NCBI GenBank assembly: GCA_001600355.1
Contig: BCJU01000003.1
Span: 2,112,519-2,176,518, forward strand
Length of the DNA stretch: 64,000 nucleotides
Reading direction: 5' to 3'
Source: Meira nashicola
Lineage: Eukaryota; Basidiomycota; Exobasidiomycetes; Exobasidiales; Brachybasidiaceae
Shown here: positions 29,046-40,388 of the stretch, piece after piece
Layout: the number at the start of each line of letters is the position of its first letter
Numbering within the stretch: position 1 is the stretch's first letter
The notes under the pieces: model-generated
Databases searched by the model: none
What the model saw: the letters and a program-made list of their open reading frames with translations, nothing else
Told to the model about the DNA's origin: nothing
Program-made: the position numbers and the translations under genes

Positions 29046-30644
29046 ATGACTATTGCAATAGGCCATGCTGAGCAAACAAAGCAGTTGCAGAACTTACTTC
29101 AAGATGTGAGGCAACCAATTCCTTCTTCCATCCATGTTCATGATACTGCAAATGGGCAAGCAGTACTCGAAAATGTGATTAGACAAATTGATGCAAATCT
29201 TTTGGAAATAGATCCTCTTCTATGTCCGACTCCTCATCTTTTATTCACGAAAATTCACAATGGTTTCGCGACAAATGCATCATCTTCAGATATTTCAAAC
29301 AAAGGCATTTTTGGTGATGGATCCACAGATGCAATGTTACATGCAATCCGTGCACAATTACAAAAACATAAAGAAAGTGCTACCAGCAAACAACAACGAT
29401 TCATAATTCTACTAAAACGAGCAGATCGAATGAGAGATATTTGGCCTGAAGAAATCTCTAATGTACTATTTGGTATGGCAAAAATCTTTTCTATGCAAGG
29501 AAATTTGTGTCTGATTACCATAAGTCATTTGGCTATCTCACACTTTCGACCAAGCAAAGGTCCGGGAACACATGCTACCCCACCTGATTCGATCGTCATC
29601 CGTTGCGGACGCTTGTCGAAGGAGGAAGTGTTGGATTATCTAGACAGTGACTTCGATCAACTTGTATCTCAGTTCGACTCAGCAATCGTTGCTAAGGATC
29701 AATTGCGTACCTTATTTGATACATTTACCTCTTTAGCGTACGATGCATTTGCAGCGGAAATTCGGGATCTACAAGAGATACGGCTTTTGACATGTTGTGT
29801 CTGGCATCCCTTCATCAGACCTGTTCTGAAGGGTGTCGTACCGGCTTCAGGATTACACTCTTTGCTCATTCGATCGTCTTCCTTGTTTCGACATGCTTTG
29901 GAACAATTGCATACAAGGAGGATGAATCCGGTAGAATGGATTGAAAGTTCGATAAAACAAGTGGACGGAATCGGTGCTCAAAATCGTTTACAAATGTCGC
30001 AAGATGCTGACAAATCGGTTTATTCCACTTTGCAATCACGCTCTCTACTCTCTTCTTTGGTTTTATTGGCTGCCTTTCTGGCTTCTTACAACCCTGCACG
30101 ACTAGATGTACGTTATTTTGTACGGGATGAATCTGCAATTACGGTCAATTCTCTCAAAACGACAGACGGAAAGAGTCCGAGGAAACGAAAGCGAGGAGGA
30201 GCATTACGCAAATTAAACACAAAAAAGAAGCTTGGGAAACGGTCGGGTGCTATGAATAGAGCAGAGGAAACACTTTTAAGTCGACAAGAATTGCTAGGAC
30301 CACGATCGTTCACGTTGGACAGAATGCTGAACATTGTTCAAGCGTTGGCTATTGAAATTGCACCTGATTTACGTTCATCTATATTCGGAAGACGAAAAGG
30401 GGATGATGGGTCGATGGATGTGGTTGCTCTGCAAGATTGTCAAGATGAATGGGAAGTGAGAAGCAAAGGGAGTGCGGTTTTGGAAACGTTTAATGATTTG
30501 ATCAAGATGGGCTTAATCGTTCGAACGTCAGCCATTGAACGGATAGATGTTGTGACCACATTTCGTGTCAATACGGGTAGGGAAATGGCGATTGCAATGG
30601 CAAAGAATGTTCATTTGAACATCGAAGAATGGATTTATGGGTAA
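29046..30644 (+). CDS. ORC5: Origin recognition complex subunit 5
   Basis: 532 residues, intronless. Family identity rests on LLAAFLASYNPARLDVRYF, GPRSFTLDRMLNIVQALAIE and IILLKRADRMRDIWPE in order, plus length. ORC5 is part of the six-subunit origin-binding ATPase complex that loads MCM. In this copy the Walker A position reads HDTANGQA, lacking the GKT of nucleotide-binding ORC5 proteins, and the Walker B position (IILLKRADRMRD) lacks the expected acidic residue, so ATP binding is probably lost. An Arg/Lys-rich insertion (RKRKRGGALRKLNTKKK) lies at ~380-400. A MluI-box hexamer ACGCGT is at 28950-28955, 91 bp before the ATG; such boxes drive G1/S genes in ascomycete yeasts, but a single hexamer is weak evidence. 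Confidence 0.9.
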   Translation: MTIAIGHAEQTKQLQNLLQDVRQPIPSSIHVHDTANGQAVLENVIRQIDANLLEIDPLLCPTPHLLFTKIHNGFATNASSSDISNKGIFGDGSTDAMLHAIRAQLQKHKESATSKQQRFIILLKRADRMRDIWPEEISNVLFGMAKIFSMQGNLCLITISHLAISHFRPSKGPGTHATPPDSIVIRCGRLSKEEVLDYLDSDFDQLVSQFDSAIVAKDQLRTLFDTFTSLAYDAFAAEIRDLQEIRLLTCCVWHPFIRPVLKGVVPASGLHSLLIRSSSLFRHALEQLHTRRMNPVEWIESSIKQVDGIGAQNRLQMSQDADKSVYSTLQSRSLLSSLVLLAAFLASYNPARLDVRYFVRDESAITVNSLKTTDGKSPRKRKRGGALRKLNTKKKLGKRSGAMNRAEETLLSRQELLGPRSFTLDRMLNIVQALAIEIAPDLRSSIFGRRKGDDGSMDVVALQDCQDEWEVRSKGSAVLETFNDLIKMGLIVRTSAIERIDVVTTFRVNTGREMAIAMAKNVHLNIEEWIYG

Positions 30645-30803
30645 AGGGCAACTGTGAAATTGAGCATCAGAAATGAATTGGAAAGCTGTATCATGTTTGT
30701 GTTGTGTACAAGGGAAATCGAAAATTTATAAAATACAAGAAATGATCAAGAGATCACTAAAGCCACCGATTGTCATGAGGGAACAACGAAAGCAATCTAG
30801 CCT

Positions 30804-31238
30804 CTAGTTGAACATGCCGGCCAATTCTTTTGCATCGTGCATGCGTTGTAACTTTGCGCTCAAAGGGGTATTGCTTACGCTGCTTGAATCGTTCAAGCCA
30901 GGAGCAGATTCAGAGCCATTTGCGTGGAAGTGTCTTTAAAAGAGAGGGGAAAAAGCGGGGTAGAGTAATGTCAGAATGAAACTCCTAAAGAAAGGGGAGA
31001 GGGGTCCCTACTTTTATTTTTCTTATAGCAGTACTCACCTATTTGCACTTTTCAATCTACCATCCAAACCGGTAATATAAGCTGTTGCACTTGGCGCAGG
31101 ATTGGCTGGAGAAGCTGCAGTAGTTGTGATTGATGCTTTGGCATTATTGGATGCAACTGGAGTTGCGACACGATTGACAGTGGTGCTTACGAAACGGACA
31201 CCACGGGGTGCGATAGTACGAACAGAACGTGAAAACAT
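30804..31238 (-). CDS. Small mitochondrial-type protein of unknown function (2 exons)
   Basis: Model on the minus strand: 31238-31039 and 30933-30804 with a 105-nt intron (GTGAGT...AAAG), 109 residues. The N-terminus (MFSRSVRTIAPRGVRFVST) is Arg/Ser-rich, lacks acidic residues and would form an amphipathic helix, a typical mitochondrial presequence. The middle is Ala/Ser/Thr/Pro-rich. The C-terminal ~20 residues (PLSAKLQRMHDAKELAGMFN) form a compact helical motif and may be the functional part. I do not recognise the family. The exon junction is supported by the donor consensus, in-frame joining and an orderly stop; the acceptor lacks a strong final CAG, so the second exon is less sure. Confidence 0.6.
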
Positions 31239-33398
31239 CTTGAGTGAAATGTTATAAAGTGTTTAATGCAAAAATAAATGAAGTTGTTTTGTAGTGTTGA
31301 TGATGATGGAAGAGAAAAGGAAAATGCTACATCTTGATAAAAGGATTATTTATATGATTCTCTAATTGTTCAACATTGACCCTTTTTTTTGTGGGGATAC
31401 GGCGTAAAGGAGAATATCCTCATATCCTCCGTCTTTCGGAAAAGGAATTAAATGCTGTTATTCTGCTCAAAAGGGTTGGACTTTATTTGTTATCAAATGA
31501 AAGAGGGTGCTTTGCATACACTTTCGAAACATCATATGAATCGGATCTAGAATGTATGCATATAATGACTATAAATGAGCATGATGATCCACTTTAAAAT
31601 GTAAAAAGACCTTCTAGTCTGATCGGAAGAAGAGGTAAAGTGAGGACGATTCAACATACAAATGGAAATAAAAAGACTTCGATCGGAAAAGTTGAATCAG
31701 ATCGGCGTATCCGCAGAGGATTGCCTAATACTTATTTCATCAAATTGGGTAAAGGCCGTGATCGTATGGGTTGCAAAATAAAGGAAAAGTGGGGAAAAAA
31801 AGTTAAACAAGGCTTGTCATCAATAGACTAGACTAGTAGACTATATATTTCACGCTGCTTCAGCGCTGCGCGTAAATTTGTGAACAACTGATAAAGCGCC
31901 ACCTTTTTTTTTCGTAACCCTTTTTGTTTGGCAAAATGCAATTTATCATGCATTGAAGAGGTACTTTTGTGCATAATCATAAATGCACAGCACACAAGAT
32001 CTGTGTGCAGTGCACAAAAGCAGTACGGTAACATTGATCGAAAATGTATGTACACATGTACATACGAAAGCAATGGGTGCATGTGTTGATTGAAGGAACA
32101 ATAATGGGCCAAGGGCATACAAGCAGCACCAGACGGAAAAATGACAATCTTCTCCGCCGTTTGACGACAAAAGCTGGACTACAATCGGGATACAATTATG
32201 ACGACATGCTTTTACCTATACATCAAACATGAGCAGCATGATTCAAATTGTTAGCTTTTGCACAATGTTCATGCTGTCTTGTGTATGGTGACATACCTTT
32301 ATATCATTGTAGCCTCATCTATTAGTGCACAACAAATGTTGAGAAAGTATGTTCTTCTTCTCCATTGACCTAAAGCTTTTCAGGTTACGCAGATCGATAA
32401 GATAATAGTTAGTCTAATAGAATCGCGCTAAAGAAAATATTACGATCTACATCAGGCATAACAATAATCCCAAAAAGGCTCTTCTCATTTGTGTTCAAAG
32501 GGTCCAACGCTTCCCACATTTATTGTATCCAGCGCCCGCTTGATTTAGCCACTGCTTCTATTCAGCGTGTTCCATAAATGTACATCAGACTCTCTCGACC
32601 GCCGTAGTTTATAGACTATGTATGTAGAATAGGTCAAACGTCAAGGGTTCCTGACCGGTTCTTGGGCCGGTTTAACTTTAAATTCATAAACGATGGGAAC
32701 ACAAAAAAAAATTTCATCCATTGAACCTACATAGTCCGACTACAGTCTACTTAAGTCCGAAAAATGGATTCGCTTACGTACACCATGTAACATATGTACG
32801 TACGCGAAGCAGATATAACGCATAGTTCCGCGGGCGCAGGTGTGCCGAAAGGCGTAACAGGCGTAGAAAAAGCTTGAGCCTTTGTTTCTATCACTATAGA
32901 TAGATTTTCTATCGCTTTCGGAATAAATATCCGAGTTTCATCAATCAGGTTGATCAAAAAATATTTCAAATGTTTTCATTTTGCCATTCAATACTATTGA
33001 TCATCTAAGAAAAATGAAAAATATATCCCCAAGGCTGCTGATATATTTGCCCACCCAGTAAAAGCGGGGATGGGAAAGAGTGTAAGACTTTTTCAACTTG
33101 CAACATCCCGAAGCGTGCCCAGCACTTCACCACAGCGCACAGACGTAAATATTTTCGGAGTTTTTTCTTTTTTTTACTGAAACGGATTCGAGCGAACGAC
33201 ACACAGTCGCGCACCTGCATACGAAATCGTACATGAGCCAAAATCGTGGACGTAGCCGCACTAGCGGGCTGAATGCGTTTAATCCGAAGAAAAATAAAAA
33301 AACGTGTTAACACGACAAGGAATGGTACGATACAACATCTTTATCACCACCACTGTTCTCCGCCTAACGCGACTTTGGTCGTAAAACAAAGTAAAAAA
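31239..33398. other. 2.16-kb region without a convincing gene
   Basis: Short ORFs occur on both strands, but most start at non-ATG codons or lack any coherent composition. Visible items are a 20-bp hairpin at 32046-32065 (arms gtatgtac/gtacatac, 4-base loop), several gtagacta-like short direct repeats at about 31820-31845 and 32610-32625, and A-rich runs. It may hold a long regulatory region or non-coding transcript for the HAL5-like kinase; nothing in the sequence proves it. Confidence 0.4.
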
Positions 33399-35888
33399 AT
33401 GTTATCTTCTAAACCTATGGATCCGATCATTGATCATTCTCACGATAAGAATGGTCAAAAGGAGCCAAAGCAAGAAACGAATAATGATATAGTCAATTTG
33501 GCAACAGAAACAGGACGAATGCGATTACGTGAGAATAAAGATGCACCTGGCTATCAAGTTTTAACACCACAAGATAGTCCAGCGATCGGATCAGGCGCTT
33601 CCAGTTCACCCAATCTGGATGGAAATGTAACAAAAGATCAAACCATCGATCCATCCCAAGCCCAAATCAATACACATCATGCAGCAGGTTTGAGTAAGCA
33701 AATGTCCGTTATTCCAGGCGGTGGTGCTGAATTAGCAAATGCAGAAAGCTTAGGTGGAGCAAGTCATGCTGCCCATTCGGCTCGTATTCAAAATCTCGGA
33801 GGCAGATCAGGAACAGCTTCAGCACGATTAAGCGCAACCTCTTCCGCTAGTAGTCAATCAGGCGGTCCAAGTACATTAGCCTCTTACACTGCCACTTCCG
33901 CTCAACCTCCTGTTGGTCCCGGAGCGAGCGGATTGGCAAGCGCTCGTGGCGTTGATAATGCTGAAAGCGGTGCAGCAACGCCTTCTCAATTCGTATTTCC
34001 TAAATTAGGTGCAAGAAGACCAAGTGAAGTTCATAGTCACACAGAGGGTACTCAATCGCCAGCTGACGGCTCTCATACCAATTCTCCAACGATCGCTGCA
34101 AGCGCTGCACAAGATCATCCTCCTGCAGTAAAACACAAGAAGAAAGAACATCATAATCCTTTACACGATCTCCGTAGATTTTTGCACAACCATCTTGGTC
34201 ATCATGGAGATGATCACAGCCGATCAGGCTCTTCAACTCCTGGCGGTTCCAAAAGACGCGGTCATGATTCGCCTCCATTGGGTGAAGAACATGCACATCT
34301 TGCAAAGAAATACGGAAAGTGGGGTAAGACGTTGGGATCAGGAGCTGGTGGAACAGTACGAATCATCAAGAGATCAAAGGACCACAGTACATTCGCTGTG
34401 AAAGAATTCCGACAGAGACGTCAAGGCGAATCAGAGAAGGAGTACATTAAAAAAGTAACTGCTGAATTCTGTATCGGCTCCACTTTGCATCACATCAACA
34501 TTATTGAAACATTGGACATCATTTCCGATCATGGACATTACTATGAAGTGATGGAATATGCTCCTTATGATCTTTTCAGTGTCGTAATGAGCGGAAAGAT
34601 GTGCAGACAAGAAATCTATTGCGTTTTCAAACAAATTATTGATGGTGTCGATTATTTGCACAATATGGGATTGGCACACAGAGATCTGAAATTGGACAAT
34701 TGCGTGATGAATGGAGATAATATCGTTAAGCTGATCGATTTTGGAACAGCAACAGTCTTCCATTCACCTGGTAAATCAAAAGTCGTCGCAACAGGTATCG
34801 TTGGATCCGATCCTTATTTGGCACCTGAAGTATTGTCACAACAAACTTACGATCCTCGTTTGACTGATGTTTGGTCGTGTGCAATTATTTTCTTATGTAT
34901 GATCTTGCGAAGATTCCCATGGAAGCTACCCGATATGAAATCGGATCCAAGTTACAGATTATTCGTCACTTCTCATCCTGAATTGTGTGCTGCACCAGAC
35001 ACAACCTCTTCACCTGGTACGCCAAGTCACCGTGTCAATTCTGCAGTACAGTCTATGCCGATTGGACAAGCACTGATGGCAAAGAATGTTGTAAACCAAA
35101 AGCAATTCTCAGAAGATGCTCAAATACCAACTGCACGGGAAGCAGGCTATATGACGCCAAACGATGCACGTTCTCGTCAACATTCTCCCATCTCTTCTGA
35201 TACCGAAGGTGACGGAAACGAAAGAGTACCCAGACATCAAAATAGACAAGCTACAATGAGCAGTGAAGCAACACAATCTTCTACTGATACATCAACAAAT
35301 GGTGCAAATATCACTTCTGGCCCAACAACTCAACAAACTTCGCCTGAATCATACGATGCAAGCAATCCAAATGCAATTCGACCAAAACCTAATCGTAGTG
35401 ACAGTATCTCTTCACAAACCACATTCACTTCGGGTGCTGCTGATAGCATTTTCCGATTATTGCCACGCGAATCGAGAAGTGCTTTATCCCGCATGATGGC
35501 CGTTGAACCGAGCTTGCGGTGCACATTGGGCGATCTTTTACGCGGAAGAAGATTTAGTGATAGTGCAAGCCCATTAGTCAAAACTCCCGTTATGAGCCGA
35601 ACCAATTCGATTGATGGGTTGGAAAAGTTGCCCGCTCAAAGTGCAGCAAAAGGCGGTGTAACAATGCCTTCAAGCCACACGACGGGGATGGGAGAAACGT
35701 TGGATTCATTACAACATGCGGAATTTGAAGATGATGACGATACAGGTGATGATTGGATGAAGAGTATTAAAACATGTGCTCAACTCAAGTTAGCCGGAAA
35801 AGGAGAAAAACCTGATCATCCTCACGTTAAAGTTGTACCAGAAGAACAAAAACGTAAAGGAAGTATCTTTCATCGTAATAATACCTGA
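33399..35888 (+). CDS. HAL4/HAL5-type serine/threonine protein kinase
   Basis: 829 residues from the ATG at 33399. The N-terminal ~300 residues are Ser/Gly/His-rich and probably regulatory, ending in a His-rich patch. The kinase domain starts at about 308: glycine loop [12 protein letters not shown] lysine, [17 protein letters not shown] hinge, HRDLKLDN with catalytic Asp429, DFG with Asp447, and SDPYLAPEV. After the large lobe begins ([17 protein letters not shown]), a ~165-residue Ser/Thr/Gln-rich insertion precedes the last kinase helix ([19 protein letters not shown]); this split is a feature of the fungal HAL5/SAT4/HRK1 group. These kinases stabilise plasma-membrane nutrient and potassium transporters. 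An upstream in-frame ATG (33273) adds 42 residues without family resemblance. Confidence 0.87.
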   Translation: MLSSKPMDPIIDHSHDKNGQKEPKQETNNDIVNLATETGRMRLRENKDAPGYQVLTPQDSPAIGSGASSSPNLDGNVTKDQTIDPSQAQINTHHAAGLSKQMSVIPGGGAELANAESLGGASHAAHSARIQNLGGRSGTASARLSATSSASSQSGGPSTLASYTATSAQPPVGPGASGLASARGVDNAESGAATPSQFVFPKLGARRPSEVHSHTEGTQSPADGSHTNSPTIAASAAQDHPPAVKHKKKEHHNPLHDLRRFLHNHLGHHGDDHSRSGSSTPGGSKRRGHDSPPLGEEHAHLAKKYGKWGKTLGSGAGGTVRIIKRSKDHSTFAVKEFRQRRQGESEKEYIKKVTAEFCIGSTLHHINIIETLDIISDHGHYYEVMEYAPYDLFSVVMSGKMCRQEIYCVFKQIIDGVDYLHNMGLAHRDLKLDNCVMNGDNIVKLIDFGTATVFHSPGKSKVVATGIVGSDPYLAPEVLSQQTYDPRLTDVWSCAIIFLCMILRRFPWKLPDMKSDPSYRLFVTSHPELCAAPDTTSSPGTPSHRVNSAVQSMPIGQALMAKNVVNQKQFSEDAQIPTAREAGYMTPNDARSRQHSPISSDTEGDGNERVPRHQNRQATMSSEATQSSTDTSTNGANITSGPTTQQTSPESYDASNPNAIRPKPNRSDSISSQTTFTSGAADSIFRLLPRESRSALSRMMAVEPSLRCTLGDLLRGRRFSDSASPLVKTPVMSRTNSIDGLEKLPAQSAAKGGVTMPSSHTTGMGETLDSLQHAEFEDDDDTGDDWMKSIKTCAQLKLAGKGEKPDHPHVKVVPEEQKRKGSIFHRNNT

Positions 35889-36512
35889 AGAAAATAGAAG
35901 GAATATTTTTCATCATGCTCAAGTTCTGCACAAATTGCCTGCTCTGTCTGAATGAATTCATCGATTGTCTTTTGTGATTTGCCTGAAAATAAATACGCTG
36001 TAATGGTTTGCTCTTTACGATAATAATCAATAAAGTACAATAATAAACCTCCATGCGAGAAAAGGGGGCGAACATCTGTTTTGAATCATATATGACAAAG
36101 GCCCCAGATGAGTTCTTTGTGGGAAGGTAACTTGCTCGATGGATGGATGAATGAAAATGGTAAAAGATGATATAGTGATGAAAGAGTAAGTTGATCATCG
36201 GGGCTGTGACATTGGCGTAAAAGAAAGTTGATGATGATGACGTTCCGAATAGAAAAAGAGTGGGTTGCGGGTGAAAACAAACAAATTATATTCGGCCATT
36301 TCGTTGAAGTTTTGTTGTCATTTTCTCGGGGCAGTGATTGAAATGCAAAAGAAAGGGTAAAGGGTGGGTGGCAATGAGCGGAGAGTTTTGTTGTTTATTG
36401 AAAGCGGCTCCTTTTTTTAACAAGTTCATATGTACATAAATTTTGTCTTTGACGTATTGGAAATCCTTTTCCTTTTCTTCCGACTTCTTTTCAAATCTTA
36501 ATATAAACAAAG
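35889..36512. other. Intergenic region
   Basis: 624 bp between the kinase stop and the secreted-protein start. No supported gene; only short overlapping ORFs. The TATA-like tatataaac run near 36500 is within a short distance of the next start. Confidence 0.35.
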
Positions 36513-38043
36513 ATGAAAGTTGATCTTACATCTTTCTTGGGAATAGTTAGCATAACGATACAAATTGAAATAACAAGGTGAGTGGGGGAATGTATACAAT
36601 ATTGTTATTGATTTTTACTCACTCTTCGCTGGACGCTATCAGTGCTTTGCCACTACAATTCAAAGATGATAGAGCGATAAAAGATTTATTATCAAATCAA
36701 TACACACAAGTACTAAATCATGATGAAAGCAACAAATTAGAAAGACGTGGAATAATGAACAAATTGAAAAGTGCTGGAAATTCGGCAGCGGATCTTTTTC
36801 GTACAAAATCACAAAAGCAAGCGAATGCAATGAAAGATGTTTTAGATTCACATAAACATGTTACTCCTAAAACATTAATAGTATTGCAAAAATACGTGAT
36901 GAAGCAATGAAAAATATTGATTCACCTCAATATAAAATTGCACATTATACAGGAAAATCAAAAGAAGAAAAAGAAGCAATAATAAAAAATGAATTTGGAT
37001 TTCATCAGAATAAAAGAGTCGCAAGACCTGAAACAAAAACAACTCTTCATAATATCGTTCACGGAGAACAAGAAAAGATTAATAATTTAATGCCTCTTTA
37101 TAATACAATTAGCCATAGAGTTGCTTCTGGAGATGCGGCAAGACTTGATAAAGCTCATCCTGATCATACCAAAAAGAATATTATTACAAAAGGTTGGGAT
37201 CATGTTGTAAATGGAGGTTCAAGAGTAAACGAATTACAAACACAAAGAATGCTAAGACATCAAGAACAAGCACATGCAGCAATGCGGGATAGGATCAGAA
37301 CGGATAGAAATTTAAATTTAAATCATATTCCTTCAACATTTGATGGTCATCCAAATCGTCCAACAATTAATCCTGATTCTCATCATTCTTCTGTCGGTCA
37401 AAATACAATTCATTCATCACAACATCAAATACCACATGCCGTCGATGAAAGAAGTCCTGCTGTAAATTATATTAAAAATCGTCAAAATTTTCGTCCACCT
37501 GATAAACCGAAAACATTCTCATTCGAAGGTCATGAGGATAGATGGACAAAGAAAGGTAAACCTGCTCCTCAAAATTTCTTAGGTTCACATTATATGCATG
37601 AAACAGAAGCAGTGAAAAAGACTGATTCTCCTCTTGCAAAGCAAACGCATATGTCAGAATACGTTCAACCAAAAGAAACTTATGGCTCAAGTCATTCTTA
37701 TCCATCCTACGGTTCGAGTCATTCAAGTTCTCATCAATCTGCAAGAGTTCAAGCTCAATCACCAAAGAGCGGAAACGGTTCTATTACTTCAGAAAGGCCT
37801 TTATTAGGAAGAGCTCCTACATTTTCAACTTCACACCATCCAGATTCCGGTGCATCCACATCTTCTCATCAACATCGAACGGAAAATTACAGAACTCATC
37901 TTCCACAATCTATGTCGCCGTCTCCTCACCGAAATGAAATCCACTCTGACTCTTCAAGTTCTGGCTCTGGATCTGGTTCACGCGGATCACCAACGTCACA
38001 ACGGGTGAGCTTACGAGATTTGATGAGGATGACCGATCCATAA
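36513..38043 (+). CDS. Secreted Ser/His-rich protein of unknown function, with a frameshift
   Basis: Exon 1 is 36513-36577 and a 65-nt intron (GTGAGT...TATCAG, 36578-36642) joins it in frame to 36643. This gives a signal peptide (MKVDLTSFLGIVSITIQIEI, cleavage near TSA). The frame then runs helical and charged to about 36870, where it shifts: the original frame ends at 36910, while the frame to its -1 side continues from 36871 (NINSIAKIRDEAMKN) for about 390 codons to the TAA at 38043. The downstream part is helical to about 37310 and then a Ser/His/Pro/Gln-rich low-complexity tail. One base missing from the AAAA run at 36869-36872 would explain the break. Family unknown; extracellular or cell-wall location is inferred from the signal peptide. 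It could be a sequencing error, a true null allele, or an unseen intron. Confidence 0.6.
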
Positions 38044-38226
38044 GGCAAAGCTGACCAACTCTTTCCGTCACGATACGAAAACAGAGAAATCGATCTAAAC
38101 AATCGATCGAATTACGAGAAATGTTCAAGGATCGCCACTAATAAATTTGCAAAACACATCTCGATCTGCCGGTTCGTTCATCTAATTTCAATCACATGTA
38201 CATTTCCCACTTTGTCAAATTTTAAT

Positions 38227-40023
38227 CTACATGGCTTTTCCTACAATAGATCGCCATCTTCTCTGTGTTTCAATCGCTTCCGTGAAAACAGTATACTTTG
38301 CATCCAAAATTCGCTTAATCGATTCATCTTTCGTATTCGGATGAACCAATGTGCCCGGTTTGGTCATATCTACCATCAATTCCCAAAGTCGATCACGATG
38401 TTCAAAAGAGGCTTTTTCAGCTAATTCTTGTCGAACTCCACTCAAATCGATTCCTTTTTCTTGCAATTCATGTGCAAATCGACCTAAAATTGCCGATCCT
38501 GCTACGACACTGGCCGAATGACTATATGGCAATTGAACATCAATGCCACACGTATCTGCCATCAATTGCATAAATACTGCATTTTTAACTTGTCCTCCGC
38601 TCATGTATAATCTCTTGATTTGATGTCCTTTTGAGTTCATAGATTCGATAATGTGCCTTGTCTGCAATGCAATTGCTTCCAAAGTAGCGTAATACTTGAG
38701 TGCAAGATCAGAAGAGCCTTGGTCTAATTTCAATCCAGAAATTAATCCTCTCATCGAACTGTCAGCCAAAGGAGATCTGTTTCCGTGCAAGTCCGGATAA
38801 ATTGTTAAGTCATAGGTTAAATGCGATAGCGTAGGAGCATTGCGTTCTTTTGTCAAATCATCAAGGATACCGTGCAATAAAGCAAAGATACTCGTTCCCT
38901 TCTCTTGCGCTAATCCTTTCAAACGTTCGGAAGCTGGATGCGTATCAATAATGAAATCAATCAATTGTCCAGTCGAACTTTGTCCACCTTCGTTCATCCA
39001 CATTCCAGGAAATACTGCATGTTTATATGGTCCCCAAACGCCGTCAACAAGGATACCTTCTGGACTTTGAATGCAATGACAAGTACTTGTACCGGCGATT
39101 GCTGCCAAACGATATTGTGAATCGATCAAATTTGTGGATTGATCTTTCGGACCATTTTTCGCTTTGGCTGCAATTGTTCCCACCCAACCAGCATATGCAT
39201 CAATCAATCCACTTCCAACAGCGGTACCAGCTTGCAATCCTAGCTCAGCTGCGGCTTCCTCCGTCAGACCACGACCAACTGGTTGTCCAGCTGTAAGAAC
39301 CATACCATTTCTACCAGGAATGCCGCCCAATTGAGAGAAATCATTTTTGATCAAATCGTCCAAGCCAATTGTTTTGAAAAAGTCAGGTTGCCAACCAAGT
39401 TCGGAACCGTCTACACCAGGTGGAACGTAACTACACTTGCATACAAGACTGCAATTCGAGCGTGCTGTATCACCTGTTGCTCTGTATGTTAAATAATCCG
39501 GAAGATCGAAGAACATACACTTTTGAAAAACATCAGCAGGCATATGCTTCTTCAACCAAAGAACTTTAGGAATCTCCATTTCTAGAGACATTGTTTTTCC
39601 AACATAATTCAAAACCATACTTCCGGTAGAATTGATAAGCTTTGCCTCTTCTTCTGCTCTATGATCTGCCCATAAGATCACATTTCGATCGCCCGGAGTG
39701 AATGCAGTCTTTGGTGTGACTTGAATAGGTTGACCTTGTGCATCAGTGACAGCTAATGAACATGTAGCATCAAATCCAAGACCTTTTACGAGTTCTTTGG
39801 ATACACCACTACTCTTCAAAACATCTTTAACTGCTGAACAAATTTGTGACCAAATATTAGTTGTAGATTGTTCAAAGATACGCGCATCACTTTCTAATCT
39901 ATGTGTCTTTGTTGCATACGTTGATTCTGCAAGAATTGTACCCTCTAAATTTACCAAAGCAGCACGAGCACTTCCTGTTCCGACATCAACGCCGATATAA
40001 AATGGTCCAGCATTCGAACTCAT
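38227..40023 (-). CDS. FGGY-family carbohydrate kinase (D-ribulose kinase type)
   Basis: 598 residues, the usual length for the eukaryotic FGGY/YDR109C branch. The N-terminal phosphate-1 motif is GVDVGTGSARAAL (residues 11-23) and GLGFDATCSLAV follows; WADHRAEEEA and a middle DLPDYLTYRATGD element fit the family. The ATP side has IAGTSTCHC, PDLHGNRSPLAD and YMSGGQVKNAVFMQL. FGGY kinases of this branch phosphorylate free D-ribulose (and sometimes L-ribulose or related sugars), probably as metabolite repair. The exact substrate is inference. Cytosolic by composition. It is convergent with the upstream secreted-protein gene, 183 bp apart. Confidence 0.88.
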   Translation of the reverse strand: MSSNAGPFYIGVDVGTGSARAALVNLEGTILAESTYATKTHRLESDARIFEQSTTNIWSQICSAVKDVLKSSGVSKELVKGLGFDATCSLAVTDAQGQPIQVTPKTAFTPGDRNVILWADHRAEEEAKLINSTGSMVLNYVGKTMSLEMEIPKVLWLKKHMPADVFQKCMFFDLPDYLTYRATGDTARSNCSLVCKCSYVPPGVDGSELGWQPDFFKTIGLDDLIKNDFSQLGGIPGRNGMVLTAGQPVGRGLTEEAAAELGLQAGTAVGSGLIDAYAGWVGTIAAKAKNGPKDQSTNLIDSQYRLAAIAGTSTCHCIQSPEGILVDGVWGPYKHAVFPGMWMNEGGQSSTGQLIDFIIDTHPASERLKGLAQEKGTSIFALLHGILDDLTKERNAPTLSHLTYDLTIYPDLHGNRSPLADSSMRGLISGLKLDQGSSDLALKYYATLEAIALQTRHIIESMNSKGHQIKRLYMSGGQVKNAVFMQLMADTCGIDVQLPYSHSASVVAGSAILGRFAHELQEKGIDLSGVRQELAEKASFEHRDRLWELMVDMTKPGTLVHPNTKDESIKRILDAKYTVFTEAIETQRRWRSIVGKAM

Positions 40024-40388
40024 TATTTTGGATGAATATGTTAAGGAGATGATGGTTTTGTGGCAATTAAATCCACCATTTCAGCTTTTAGAAGGGACAA
40101 AGTGTTGCTTTCGCTTAATATGCATTGACCCCGGTGCATGATGCATGTAAAGAATTTCTTCTGATCGGCGTTTTAACCCGCCTAAAGCACTCCACCTAAA
40201 CACGGTAAATGGGCTCACTATAATAAAGAATCTAAGCGTGGGCGAAAAGGGTGCGAGAGGAACATTATCATCAGCATTTTACCTCTCCTTCCCTGCACAC
40301 CATATCTTTTTTACACCCTGTGATATTCATGCGAAAATATATCTAATCTGTAATTATGATAAGTATGAAAGAACACTTTTTTAGCACC
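40024..40388. other. Intergenic region
   Basis: 365 bp holding the promoter of the FGGY kinase and the 3' end of MPP-beta. I see no gene or clear repeat. Confidence 0.35.

Noticed and set aside
31828..32118. 96-codon minus-strand ORF in the gene desert
   Set aside because: Composition is His/Leu/Cys mixed without pattern, it overlaps several equal-sized ORFs, and there is no splice or domain support.
36860..36881. A 22-nt intron (gttact...aatag) to explain the frame change
   Set aside because: Too short for any intron seen here (58 nt or more) and the phase does not restore the downstream frame.
36578..36910. Separate small gene starting at 36578
   Set aside because: This start lies inside a well-formed 65-nt intron; splicing from 36513 gives a proper signal peptide in the same frame.
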